From assembly GCA_963783105.1 (NCBI GenBank), contig CAWAMI010000007.1, forward strand, positions 496,001 through 560,000: a stretch of 64,000 nt of DNA, given 5' to 3'. Origin of the DNA: JAVEDQ01 sp963783105 (lineage in GTDB: Bacteria; Actinomycetota; Actinomycetes; Frankiales; Frankiaceae). The stretch's first letter is position 1; the number at the start of each line of letters is the position of its first letter. The notes under the pieces are model-generated. The model worked only from the letters and a program-made list of their open reading frames with translations, was not told the DNA's origin and searched no databases. A program made the translations under genes and the position numbers. Shown piece after piece: positions 43,276 to 51,790 of the stretch.

Positions 43276-43677
43276 ATGCTCGAGGTCCGGGAGTCCGCCC
43301 CGGCCCACCTCTCGGTGGTCGGAACGGTCGATCTGGTCAGTGGGGCCGTCCTGCGGACGGCTCTGCACGAGGCGGTCGAGCACGCGATCGCTGCGGGGGC
43401 CGCGACCCTGGAGGTCGACCTGCACGACGTCGAGTTCGTCGACGCCGCGGGGCTCGGCATCCTGCTCGGCGCCCACCGTCGAGCGAGGCGAGGCGGCGTG
43501 CGGCTCTTCCTCGTCCGTCCCTCACCCGAGTTCGCGCGGGTCCTGCTGGTCAGTCGCCTGTACCGGGTGCTCGACGTGCAGGACTACGAGGCGTCCGGCA
43601 CGGCCCCCTCGGCGGAGAAGGCCGTGCCCCAGCCGCGGCGCCGCGGCGCCGGCGATGCGCAGCTGACGCCCTCGTAG
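43276..43677 (+). CDS. STAS-domain anti-sigma factor antagonist-like protein without phospho-site
   Basis: 133 residues from the ATG at 43276 (GGGAGG 7 nt upstream). One STAS domain: VVGTVDLVSGAVLRTAL, then VEFVDAAGLGILLGAHRRA, where SpoIIAA/RsbV proteins have D-S-S/T-G-L. Here residues 57-58 are both Ala, so the usual kinase target is missing. The C-terminus carries a basic, Pro-rich 25-residue tail. No anti-sigma kinase or sigma factor is adjacent. Confidence 0.88.
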   Translation: MLEVRESAPAHLSVVGTVDLVSGAVLRTALHEAVEHAIAAGAATLEVDLHDVEFVDAAGLGILLGAHRRARRGGVRLFLVRPSPEFARVLLVSRLYRVLDVQDYEASGTAPSAEKAVPQPRRRGAGDAQLTPS

Positions 43678-43685
43678 CCGGTTGT

Positions 43686-43699
43686 GGCGCCACTGCGCC
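43686..43699 (+). terminator. Small hairpin after the STAS gene
   Basis: GGCGC (43686-43690) pairs with GCGCC (43695-43699) around CACT, 9 bp after the stop. Short and without T-run; weak evidence. Confidence 0.3.
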
Positions 43700-43730
43700 G
43701 GTGCCTGAGGCGACCCGGACCGCGCGTCGA

Positions 43731-43736
43731 TAAGAT
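43731..43736 (+). promoter_or_regulatory. Putative -10 box (TAAGAT) for the mutase gene
   Basis: TAAGAT ends 6 nt before the ATG at 43743, with no ribosome site between; among the boxes here it is close to the TATAAT consensus. Confidence 0.55.
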
Positions 43737-43742
43737 CTCGCC

Positions 43743-45831
43743 ATGTCGAACGCCCCGGCTTCCGGCGACCCTCTTCCCGGTGCCACGAGCACCGAGCGCC
43801 CCGCTGCAACCCCGCCGGAGCGCACCCGTGACCGCCCGTGGGTGATGCGCACCTACGCCGGCCACTCCTCGGCGCGCGAGTCGAACGCCCTGTATAGGCG
43901 CAACTTGGCCAAGGGCCAGACCGGGCTGTCGGTCGCGTTCGACCTACCGACCCAGACCGGCTACGACCCGGACAGCGACCTCGCGCGCGGCGAAGTCGGC
44001 AAGGTCGGCGTGCCGATCTCGCACGTCGGTGACATGCGCCAGCTGTTCGACGGCATCCCGCTCGGCGAGATGAACACGTCGATGACCATCAACGCGACCG
44101 CGATGTGGCTGCTGGCGCTCTATCAGGTCGCGGCCGAGGAACAGGGTGCGGACTCCGCGGCAACACAGGGCGCCGACGCCAAGTCCCTGATGGGGACGAC
44201 GCAGAACGACATCATCAAGGAGTACCTGTCGCGCGGGACCTACGTCTTCCCGCCCGGGCCCTCGATGCGGCTGATCACGGACATGGTCGCCTACACGGTG
44301 ACGACCATCCCGAAGTGGAACCCGATCAACATCTGCTCCTACCACCTGCAGGAGGCGGGGGCCACGCCGGCGCAGGAGCTGGCGTACGCGCTGTGCACCG
44401 CGATCGCCGTTCTCGACAGCGTGAAGAACTCGGGTCAGGTCCCCGAGGAGCGCTTCGGCGAGGTCTGCGCGCGCATCTCCTTCTTCGTCAACGCCGGCGT
44501 GCGCTTCGTCGAGGAGATGTGCAAGATGCGCGCCTTCGGCCGGCTGTGGGACGAGCTGCTGCAGGAGCGCTACGGCGTGCAGAACCCCAAGCACCGGCGG
44601 TTCCGGTACGGCGTGCAGGTGAACTCGCTCGGCCTCACCGAGGCGCAGCCCGAGAACAATGTCATCCGGATCGTGCTCGAGACGCTCGGCGTGACGTCTG
44701 TCCAAGGACGCCCGGGCCCGTGCCCTGCAGCTGCCGGCGTGGAACGAGGCGCTGGGGCTGCCGCGGCCGTGGGACCAGCAGTGGTCGCTCCGGATCCAGC
44801 AGATCCTCGCCTACGAGACGGACCTGCTCGAGTACGAGGACATCTTCGAGGGCTCGGTCGTCGTCGAGCGCAAGGTCGACGAGCTCGTCGCGGTCGCCCG
44901 CGAGGAGATCGACCGGGTCCAGGGGATGGGCGGCGCCGTCGCCGCCGTCGAGTCCGGCTACATGAAGAGCCAGCTCGTCGGCAGCCATGCCGAGCGGCGG
45001 CGCCGGATGGAGAGCGGCGAGGACGTCGTGGTCGGCGTCAACAAGTTCACGACCACGGAGCCGAACCCGCTGCTCGCGGACCTCGACACGGCGATCCAGA
45101 CCGTCGACCCGGCGGTGGAGAACGCAGCCATCGAGGCGCTCGCCGAGTGGAAGTCGGGACGCGACGCCGAGCGCGTGGACGAGGCCCTGCGCAGCCTGCG
45201 GGACGCGGCGAAGACCGAGACGAACCTGATGCCGGCCACGCTCGAGTGCGCTCGCGCCGGGGTGACCACGGGGGAGTGGGCGGGCGCGCTGCGCGAGGTG
45301 TTCGGTGAGTACCGGGCGCCCACCGGCGTCTCCGCGACCGCGGCCGCCGCACAGGCCGGCACCGAGATCGCCGAGGTACGGGAGTTCGTCCGCAGCACCG
45401 GCGAGCAGTTGGGTCGCCGGCTGAAGCTGCTGGTCGGCAAGCCGGGGCTCGACGGGCACAGCAACGGCGCCGAGCAGATCGCCGTCCGCGCCCGCGACGT
45501 CGGCTTCGAGGTCATCTACCAGGGCATCCGGCTGACCCCGGCGCAGATCGTCAGCGCCGCGGTCGAGGAGGACGTCCACATCGTCGGCCTGTCCATCCTC
45601 TCCGGCTCGCACATGGAGCTCATCCCCGACGTGCTGCGCGGGATGAAGGAGGCCGGCATCGAGGACGTGCCGGTGGTCGTCGGCGGGATCGTGCCCGAGG
45701 GCGACGCCCGACGGCTGCGGGAGATGGGGGTGACCGCCGTCTTCACACCGAAGGACTACGGCATCACCGAGATCATGCGGGAGATGGTGGAGATCGTCCG
45801 GACGTCGAACGGGCTTCCCGCGTCGGAGTAG
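43743..45831 (+). pseudogene. ecm: Ethylmalonyl-CoA mutase-like B12-dependent mutase with a one-base frameshift
   Basis: Bases 43743 to about 44697 encode the N-terminal TIM-barrel part (YAGHSSARESNALYRRNL, FDLPTQTGYDPDSD, SLMGTTQNDIIKEYLSRGTY). The frame is then lost; another frame continues without a gap from LSKDARARALQLPAW, through EYEDIFEG, to a C-terminal B12-binding domain (VGKPGLDGHSNGAEQIA) ending at 45831. Total is 2089 nt, one more than a multiple of three; removing the T at 44697 restores GVTLSKDAR. The repaired product would be 695 aa, fused catalytic plus B12 domains. The PRPWDQQWSLR segment and nearby ccr favour ethylmalonyl- over methylmalonyl-CoA mutase. It is either a sequencing error or a real lesion. 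Confidence 0.85.
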
Positions 45832-45984
45832 CGCGAGGGCGCGGCCGCCGCCACATCCGCCGCCACATCTCGTTCACATCAATACTCGAGAACGACCTCC
45901 TTACGGCACGCAGAAGCGGGAGCATCGAGCCCGCCGGATGCCGTTGGCTACGGCGAGAGCGACGCCACGCCGAGGGGATCGATC

Positions 45985-46908
45985 ATGACCGCGCTGCCGC
46001 CGTCCCGCGACCTGCCGCCCGTCGGGTCGAACCCCGGCTCGGTTCCACCCGCCGATGCGACGCGGCCGATCCCGCTGCCCGGTGATGCGACCCGGGAGGT
46101 CCCGGTCCAGGCTCCACCTCCGCCGGCGCAGCAGGCGCCCCTGCCGCCTCCTCCGCCGCCGCCGGCGCCGCCGGTCCAGGCTCCGCCGGCGGTTCAGGCT
46201 CCGCCGCCTCCTCCCAGCGACGGGCCTCGGACGTCACCCCGCGTGGACCGACCCCGCGTGGACCGACTCCGCGTCGGGACGACGCTCGGCGTCCCGGCCG
46301 TGCTCGGCGCCGCCTTCGCCGTCACGGTCGGGCCGGAGTCCCTCCTCGAGGCCGCGAGCCGGCCGGTGGCCATCGCCAAGATGCTCGCCGGCCTCGTCGG
46401 CTGGCTCCTGTTCTCCTGGTTCCTGCTGCCGAGGATCGCCCGGCGAGCGGCGCCGCGCATCGGCATCGCGACCGTGCTGGGCCTCGTCGCCGCCGCGATC
46501 ACGATCCTCCCGTACTACGTCGGCACGACCGTGGAGGACGAGCTGCCCGGCCCCATGGCGACCGCGGGCGACGCGGCGCCAGGCGCGAACCAGGTCCTCG
46601 CGCGCGGCGACGTCGAGGGCATCGGCCACAGCGGGAGCGGCCAGGCCCTGCTCGTCCGGCTCCCGGACGGGTCGATGATCCTGCGCTTCGAGAACCTGTC
46701 GGTCGACAACGCGCCGGACTCGCACGTCTACCTCGTTCCCGGCGCCGACCGGGAGTCGCCGGACGGGGCTCGCCTGGCGAAGCTCAAGGGCAACGAGGGC
46801 AACCAGAACTACACCATCGAGGCCGGTCAGCTGCCCGATGGCCCGGTGACCGCCCTGATCTGGTGCCGCGCCTTCAGCGTCCCGATCGCGGCGGCGACTC
46901 TCGCCTGA
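45985..46908 (+). CDS. Membrane-anchored DM13-domain protein with poly-Pro N-terminus
   Basis: 307 residues. The first 95 are Pro/Ala-rich, with runs of five to nine prolines and a duplicated PRVDR motif. Two membrane helices follow (about 98-115 and 125-145) plus a third near 155-175. The last 110 residues are a DM13 domain (GSGQALLVRLPDGSMILRF, SHVYLVPGA, ALIWCRAFSVPI), proposed to take part in electron transfer through its conserved cysteine. It should face outside. Partner unknown. ATG start behind GAGGGGAT. The 153 bp upstream hold no clear motif beyond two copies of CCGCCGCCACATC. Confidence 0.8.
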   Translation: MTALPPSRDLPPVGSNPGSVPPADATRPIPLPGDATREVPVQAPPPPAQQAPLPPPPPPPAPPVQAPPAVQAPPPPPSDGPRTSPRVDRPRVDRLRVGTTLGVPAVLGAAFAVTVGPESLLEAASRPVAIAKMLAGLVGWLLFSWFLLPRIARRAAPRIGIATVLGLVAAAITILPYYVGTTVEDELPGPMATAGDAAPGANQVLARGDVEGIGHSGSGQALLVRLPDGSMILRFENLSVDNAPDSHVYLVPGADRESPDGARLAKLKGNEGNQNYTIEAGQLPDGPVTALIWCRAFSVPIAAATLA

Positions 46909-46984
46909 ACGAGTACGTACGCGCCTATACCCAATTCTGGGGTCAGTAGGAGAATTTGCCGGGAATCGGGGGAATCACCGGAAT

Positions 46985-47599
46985 GTGAGCTTCGCCGAGC
47001 AACTCAACGACCTCGACCGCAAGGTGTTGGGCGCCGCCCCCGTGGACCGGGCCGAACCAGCCCCGCCGTACAGCCCGTCGGTCGGCGAGCTCGCTCCGCT
47101 GTCCCGCACGCTCGGCATCCGGGCTGCGCTCTACGGCCTCGGCGCGGTCGCCCTCGGCGCGCACATGCTGCTCGCGGGCGACTGGAAGACGCTCCTGGTG
47201 GTCGTCGCCCTCGTGATCGTGCCGTCGACGTTGGTGTCCAAGCTCTCCACCAACGCCTTCCCGGCCCACTTCCCGGACGCACCTCGGGACGCGCTGGCGA
47301 GCGGCAGGATCGGACATGTCAACCGTCTCGTCCTCGCGGGGATCGCCGCGGCCGTTTGCCTGCTCGACCTGCTCGTGCTGGACGGCACGGGCGAGGAGGC
47401 GCTGTTCGTGCTCGCCGGGATACCCGCCGTCCTCCTGTTCTCCGTGCACGGCGAGGTGACCTCGCGCCAGGAGGACGGCGTCGTTCTCGCCTCCCGGGTG
47501 CGGCCGAAGGGGCGCCTCGGAAGGGGCATCTACCGGGTGCCGAGCACGGAGCAGTCCGAGCGCTCCGAGCAGTCCGAGCAGTCCGAGCACTCCGGCTGA
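46985..47599 (+). CDS. Membrane protein with repeated Ser-Glu-Gln tail
   Basis: 204 residues, about four helices (LGIRAALYGLGAVALGAHML, TLLVVVALVIVPSTL, RLVLAGIAAAVCLLDLLVL, ALFVLAGIPAVLLFSV) and a C-terminal tail built from SEQ/SER units encoded by a 9-bp repeat (TCCGAGCAG) running up to the stop. No family recognised. The GTG start has GGGGGAAT 8 nt upstream. Confidence 0.7.
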   Translation: MSFAEQLNDLDRKVLGAAPVDRAEPAPPYSPSVGELAPLSRTLGIRAALYGLGAVALGAHMLLAGDWKTLLVVVALVIVPSTLVSKLSTNAFPAHFPDAPRDALASGRIGHVNRLVLAGIAAAVCLLDLLVLDGTGEEALFVLAGIPAVLLFSVHGEVTSRQEDGVVLASRVRPKGRLGRGIYRVPSTEQSERSEQSEQSEHSG

Positions 47600-47654
47600 G
47601 CCGAGCCGATCCGGCGGCGCGGCGAGTTGGGCCGGCGGCCGGGGCCGTCGTCGG

Positions 47655-47660
47655 TAACGT
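47655..47660 (+). promoter_or_regulatory. Putative -10 box (TAACGT) for nucS
   Basis: TAACGT ends 7 nt before the GTG at 47668; no ribosome site between. Confidence 0.45.
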
Positions 47661-47667
47661 GACCGCC

Positions 47668-48330
47668 GTGCGACTCGTCATCGCCCGGTGCACCGTCGAC
47701 TACGCCGGTCGTCTCTCGGCCCATCTGCCGAGCGCCGTGCGCCTGCTCATGGTCAAGGCCGACGGCTCCGTGTCCATCCACGCCGACGACCGCGCCTACA
47801 AGCCCCTGAACTGGATGAGCCCGCCCTGCACGCTGGCCGAGGAGGACGGGCTCTGGCGCGTCACCAACAAGGCGGGCGAGCAGCTGGTCGTCACGTTGGA
47901 GGAGGTGCACTCCGACACCAGCCACCACCTCGGCATCGACCCGGGGCTGGTCAAGGACGGCGTCGAGGCGCACCTGCAGGTCCTGCTCGCCGAGCACTGC
48001 TCCGCCATCGGCGACGGCATCAGCCTCGTGCGCCGCGAGTACGAGACCGGCATCGGGCCGGTCGACCTCCTGTGCCGGGACGCCGAGGGCGGCTCGGTGG
48101 CGGTGGAGATCAAGCGCAAGGGCGAGATCGACGGTGTCGAGCAGCTCACCCGCTACCTGGCCCGCATGACCGACGACCCGCAGCTACCCAAGCCCGTCCG
48201 GGGTCTGCTGGTGGCCCAGCAGATCACGCCGCAGGCCCGGACGCTGGCCGCCGACCGGGGCATCGGCTGCGTCACCGTGAACTACGACGAGCTGCGCGGC
48301 ATCGCGCCGGCGGTGCCCACGCTGTTCTGA
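47668..48330 (+). CDS. nucS: Mismatch-specific endonuclease NucS/EndoMS
   Basis: 220 residues; the non-canonical mismatch repair nuclease that replaces MutS/MutL in actinobacteria and some archaea. The N-terminal domain has ADDRAYKPLNWMSPPC, and the RecB-like catalytic site shows the D-ExK arrangement in GPVDLLCRD and VAVEIKRKGEIDGVEQL. Full length, ending in VPTLF. GTG at 47668 gives the conserved MRLVIARCTVDY start; a GTG 9 bp upstream would overlap the -10 box. Confidence 0.96.
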   Translation: MRLVIARCTVDYAGRLSAHLPSAVRLLMVKADGSVSIHADDRAYKPLNWMSPPCTLAEEDGLWRVTNKAGEQLVVTLEEVHSDTSHHLGIDPGLVKDGVEAHLQVLLAEHCSAIGDGISLVRREYETGIGPVDLLCRDAEGGSVAVEIKRKGEIDGVEQLTRYLARMTDDPQLPKPVRGLLVAQQITPQARTLAADRGIGCVTVNYDELRGIAPAVPTLF

Positions 48331-48444
48331 GTCAGCTGTTCCGGGGCCCCGGGCCCACAGCCTGAACCCGGTTCAGCCTGGCGTCCGCATCTGCCGGTCC
48401 GTCTGCGACACTCGGGCGAACGGCAGGCGAGAAGGAGAGATTTC

Positions 48445-50220
48445 GTGGCGCGGCAGTTTCAGCGGGTGGGCGTGGTCGGTGTCGGCGTGCGGGGCGCCGG
48501 AATCGTCGAGGTACTGGCTCGCTCCGGGCTGGACGTCATCGGCATCGAGCAGGACGACGCCGGTGTCGAGCGCGCGCAGCGCACCCTCGAGCAGTCGCTG
48601 CAGGGCGCCGTCGGCGCCGGCGCGCTCACCGAGGAGCAGCGCTCGGAGGCGCTCGGGCACATCACCCTGAACCGGCAGCTCTCCGACCTCGCCGACTGCG
48701 AGCTCGTCATCGAGGCGGTCCCCGAGCAGCTCGCCCGCAAGCTCGAGATCTTCAGCCAGCTCGACGAGATCCTCGGCTCCGAGGCGGTGCTCGCGAGCAA
48801 CACGTCGACGCTGTCCGTGACCGAGCTTGCGGCGACCACCCGCCGGGCGGGCCGCGTGCTCGGGCTGCGCTGGTACTCCGCGGTGCCGGGCGCCACGCTG
48901 GTCGAGGTCACGCGCACCGTCCTGGCCGATCCGTCCGTGATCGACGACGTCACCGGCTTCGTCGAGGGGCTGGGCCGGGCGACGGTCGTCGTCGGTGACC
49001 GTCCGGGCCACATCGTGGACTCGCTGCTGTTCCCGTACCTGAACAACGCGATCGGCATGCTCGAGGCGAACTACGCGACCCGCGAGGACATCGATGCCGC
49101 CATGCGCTTCGGCTGTGGCTACCCGATCGGGCCGCTGGCGCTGCTCGACCTCATCGGCCTCGACGCCGCCTACGAGATCCTCGACACGCTGCACGCCCGC
49201 ACCGGCGACCACCTGCACGCCCCTGCGCCGCTGCTCAAGCAGCTGGTGACCGCCGGTCAGCTCGGCCGTAAGAGCGGACGCGGCTTCTACGCCTACGCCG
49301 CCCCCGGGTCGTCGGAGATCGCCGACGTCGGCGCCGAGAGCGGCCCGTCGGTCGAGTTCGCCCGCGACGTGCAGCGCATCGGCGTCATCGGCACCGGCAC
49401 GATGGCCAGCGGCATCGTCGAGGTTTGCGCGAAGAGCGGCTACGAGGTCGTCTTCCGGGCCCGCAGCGACGGGAAGGTCGCCGGCGTCCGCAAGAAGATC
49501 GAGGGCTCGCTCGACAAGCAGGTCCAGCGGGGCCGGCTCGCCGAGGACGCCCGCAACGAGACCCTGTCGCGGATCACCGGCACCACCGAGCTGTCCGACC
49601 TGGCCAACGTCGACCTCGTCATCGAGGCCGTGGTCGAGGAGATCGGCGTCAAGCGCGACCTGTTCGCCGAGCTCGACAAGGTGTGCAAGCCCGGCGCGGT
49701 GCTCGCCACGACCACCTCCAGCCTGCCGGTCATCGAGTGCGCCATGGCGACGACCCGTCCCGAGGACGTCGTCGGCATGCACTGGTTCAACCCGGCGCCG
49801 GCGATGAAGCTGGTCGAGGTCGTCCCGACGACGCTCACGGCGGACGACGTGACCGCCACCGTGCGGGCCGTCTCGCTGAAGTGCAAGAAGCACCCCGTCG
49901 TCTGCGGCGACCGGGCCGGCTTCATCGTCAACGCCCTGCTGTTCCCGTTCCTCAACGACGCCGTGCGGCTGTTCGCCGACTCCTACGCGTCGATGGACGA
50001 GATCGACCTGGCGATGAAGACGTCCTGCAAGCACCCGATGGGCCCGTTCGAGCTCATCGACGTCGTCGGCATGGACGTGACGCTGGCGATCCAGCAGACC
50101 CTGCACGCGGCGTTCCGCGAGCCGGGGCTGACCCCGGCGCCGCTGCTGCAGCACCTCGCCGCGGCGGGGTATCTCGGACGCAAGACCAAGCGCGGCTTCC
50201 GCGACTACTCGGCCCGGTAG
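48445..50220 (+). CDS. Fused tandem 3-hydroxyacyl-CoA dehydrogenase (first half degenerate)
   Basis: 591 residues made of two homologous 3-hydroxybutyryl-CoA dehydrogenase modules (about 1-290 and 310-591). Both keep an NAD loop (VGVVGVGVRGAG; IGVIGTGTMASG) and end in GRKSGRGFYAY / GRKTKRGFRDY. The second module has the catalytic His446 in GMHWFNPAP; in the first, the matching position is Arg142 in GLRWYSAVPG. So only the second half should oxidise/reduce, and the first may be structural or regulatory. Role: acetoacetyl-CoA to 3-hydroxybutyryl-CoA in the ethylmalonyl-CoA route or beta-oxidation. GTG start behind GAAGGAGAG. Confidence 0.93.
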   Translation: MARQFQRVGVVGVGVRGAGIVEVLARSGLDVIGIEQDDAGVERAQRTLEQSLQGAVGAGALTEEQRSEALGHITLNRQLSDLADCELVIEAVPEQLARKLEIFSQLDEILGSEAVLASNTSTLSVTELAATTRRAGRVLGLRWYSAVPGATLVEVTRTVLADPSVIDDVTGFVEGLGRATVVVGDRPGHIVDSLLFPYLNNAIGMLEANYATREDIDAAMRFGCGYPIGPLALLDLIGLDAAYEILDTLHARTGDHLHAPAPLLKQLVTAGQLGRKSGRGFYAYAAPGSSEIADVGAESGPSVEFARDVQRIGVIGTGTMASGIVEVCAKSGYEVVFRARSDGKVAGVRKKIEGSLDKQVQRGRLAEDARNETLSRITGTTELSDLANVDLVIEAVVEEIGVKRDLFAELDKVCKPGAVLATTTSSLPVIECAMATTRPEDVVGMHWFNPAPAMKLVEVVPTTLTADDVTATVRAVSLKCKKHPVVCGDRAGFIVNALLFPFLNDAVRLFADSYASMDEIDLAMKTSCKHPMGPFELIDVVGMDVTLAIQQTLHAAFREPGLTPAPLLQHLAAAGYLGRKTKRGFRDYSAR

Positions 50221-50224
50221 CGAC

Positions 50225-50737
50225 ATGCCGGCACGCGGTCGCGGTGAGCCGCTCGATCTCTCGGCCCTGCAGGCGACGCTGACCGACGCCGCCCGCGAGG
50301 TCGCGCGCTTCGTCCCGGACACCGCCGCGATGCTGCGGGGCGTGCTCGCGGATCCGCGCGTGCCGCAGTCGGCGAAGGTCGAGGCCGGCGCCGCGCTGGC
50401 GTACCTGGTATCGCCGGTCAACAAGCTGACCAACTGGGTGCCGGTCGTCGGCAAGGTGGACGACGTCGCCGTGGTCGCCTTCGCGATGCGGCGGCTCCTG
50501 GTCGGGGCCGGCGAACCAGTCCTGCGCGAGCACTGGCGCGGGCATCCCCGGGGCCTGGAGGTCCTGCTCGGCCTGACGACGGCGTTCGCCTCGCCCAAGG
50601 GGTTCCTGCGGCGCAGCGCCCTGATGAAGGCCCTCCTGACGGCGGCCGGCGAGGGGGCACGCCGGCCCGGTGCCGGGCGGGTCGTCGAGGGTGAGGTGCT
50701 GAACCGCCGGGAGTCGCGCTGGCGCCCCCAGAAGTAG
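50225..50737 (+). CDS. DUF1232 (YkvA-like) protein
   Basis: 170 residues. The DUF1232 core is ALAYLVSPVNKLTNWVPVVG followed by KVDDVAVVAFAMRRLL. Moderately hydrophobic, with one possible membrane-associated hairpin; the N-terminal 45 and C-terminal 60 residues are basic. Starts 4 bp after the dehydrogenase stop, so probably co-transcribed. Function of the family unknown. Confidence 0.85.
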   Translation: MPARGRGEPLDLSALQATLTDAAREVARFVPDTAAMLRGVLADPRVPQSAKVEAGAALAYLVSPVNKLTNWVPVVGKVDDVAVVAFAMRRLLVGAGEPVLREHWRGHPRGLEVLLGLTTAFASPKGFLRRSALMKALLTAAGEGARRPGAGRVVEGEVLNRRESRWRPQK

Positions 50738-50772
50738 GGATCGGGGAGGACGACGGCTGGGAGGTCCGGTCC

Positions 50773-50949
50773 GTGGCCGGTGCGTTCGCGCGCAAGGCAT
50801 ATCGGTGCCCCGGCTGCGACCACGAGATCGCTGCCGGGCAGCCGCACGTCGTGACCTGGCCGCAGGGACGTCCGGACGACCGACGGCACTGGCACCGGGT
50901 GTGCTGGGAGGCGCGCGGCCGGCGGGCTCCTCGCCCGCGCCGACGCTGA
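50773..50949 (+). CDS. Small zinc-ribbon-like protein of an actinobacterial family, unclear start
   Basis: 58 residues from the GTG at 50773. Contains YRCPGCDHEI, PHVVTWP and HWHRVCWEA: two CxxC-like cysteines and later His/Cys that could bind zinc; related Streptomyces proteins, often labelled ATP/GTP-binding without proof, share these (from memory). The frame stays open upstream to a stop at 50692-50694 and encodes EDDGWEVRS, which looks like family sequence, but it has no ATG, GTG or TTG; only a CTG at 50719. Either the GTG is the true start or translation begins at an unusual codon. Confidence 0.6.
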   Translation: MAGAFARKAYRCPGCDHEIAAGQPHVVTWPQGRPDDRRHWHRVCWEARGRRAPRPRRR

Positions 50950-50973
50950 GGCTTCCGCCGGCGAGGCGTGAAC

Positions 50974-50979
50974 TACTGT
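50974..50979 (+). promoter_or_regulatory. Putative -10 box (TACTGT) for the hydrolase gene
   Basis: TACTGT ends 7 nt before the GTG at 50987; no AGGAGG-like site in between. Confidence 0.5.
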
Positions 50980-50986
50980 CCGGGGC

Positions 50987-51790
50987 GTGACGGAGATCCG
51001 CGCGAACACGGTGCTCCCGGCCGATCGGCGAGCGGTTCCGCTGCACACCGCGGACGGGCTCGAGCTGGTCGGCGAGATCGCTCTTCCGCCCGGCGGACGC
51101 ACCCCAGCGGGCACCCTCGTCTGCCTCCACCCGCTGCCGACGCACGGCGGGTCGATGGACAGCCACCTGTTCCGGAAGGCGGCGTGGCGGCTGCCCGCGC
51201 TGGCCGACCTCGCCGTCCTGCGCTTCAACACCCGGGGCACGGAGAGCGAGGAGGGTCGCTCGGAGGGCGAGTTCGAGTCCGCCGAGGGGGAGCGCTACGA
51301 CCTCGCCGCGGCCCTCGACCTCGCCGAGGCGGCCGAGTTGGAGGTCGGCGTCGAGCTGCCGGCGCCGTGGCTGGTCGGGTGGTCGTTCGGCACCGACCTC
51401 GTCCTCATGCACGGCCGGGATCCGTCCATCGAGGGGGCGATCCTCATCTCGCCGCCACTGCGGTTCAGTTCCGAGGAGGATCTCGACGCGTGGGCCGAGT
51501 CCGGCAAGCCGCTCGCGCTGATCGTGCCCGAGTTCGACGACTACCTGCGCCCGGCCGAGGCGCGGAGACGCTTCGCGCGCGTGCCGCAGGCGGAAGTGGT
51601 GGCTGTCGAGGGCGCCAAGCACCTGTTCGTCGGCTACACCGAGCGGGTTCTGGACGAGATCGTGGCCCGCGTCCGGCCCGGCTTCGGCCCCCTGCCTGAG
51701 GAGTACGAGCCTGAGGAGTACGAGTCGCAGGAGTACGAGTCGCAGGAGCACGACACCGACCGGTCCGAGCGATCCCAGGAGTCCGCGTGA
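50987..51790 (+). CDS. Alpha/beta hydrolase with acidic Glu/Tyr repeat tail
   Basis: 267 residues. Oxyanion region CLHPLPTHGG, nucleophile elbow GWSFGTD, and the likely catalytic His in GAKHLFVGY. The last 35 residues are a repeated EEYEP/EEYES/QEYES run encoded by near-identical 15-bp units (about 51697-51753). Substrate unknown. The stop overlaps the SDR start (GTGA), pairing the hydrolase with a dehydrogenase. Confidence 0.85.
   Translation: MTEIRANTVLPADRRAVPLHTADGLELVGEIALPPGGRTPAGTLVCLHPLPTHGGSMDSHLFRKAAWRLPALADLAVLRFNTRGTESEEGRSEGEFESAEGERYDLAAALDLAEAAELEVGVELPAPWLVGWSFGTDLVLMHGRDPSIEGAILISPPLRFSSEEDLDAWAESGKPLALIVPEFDDYLRPAEARRRFARVPQAEVVAVEGAKHLFVGYTERVLDEIVARVRPGFGPLPEEYEPEEYESQEYESQEHDTDRSERSQESA

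Noticed and set aside
44698..45831. Separate small-subunit mutase gene
   Set aside because: The sequence continues the upstream protein without overlap or gap after removal of one base, so it is one broken gene.
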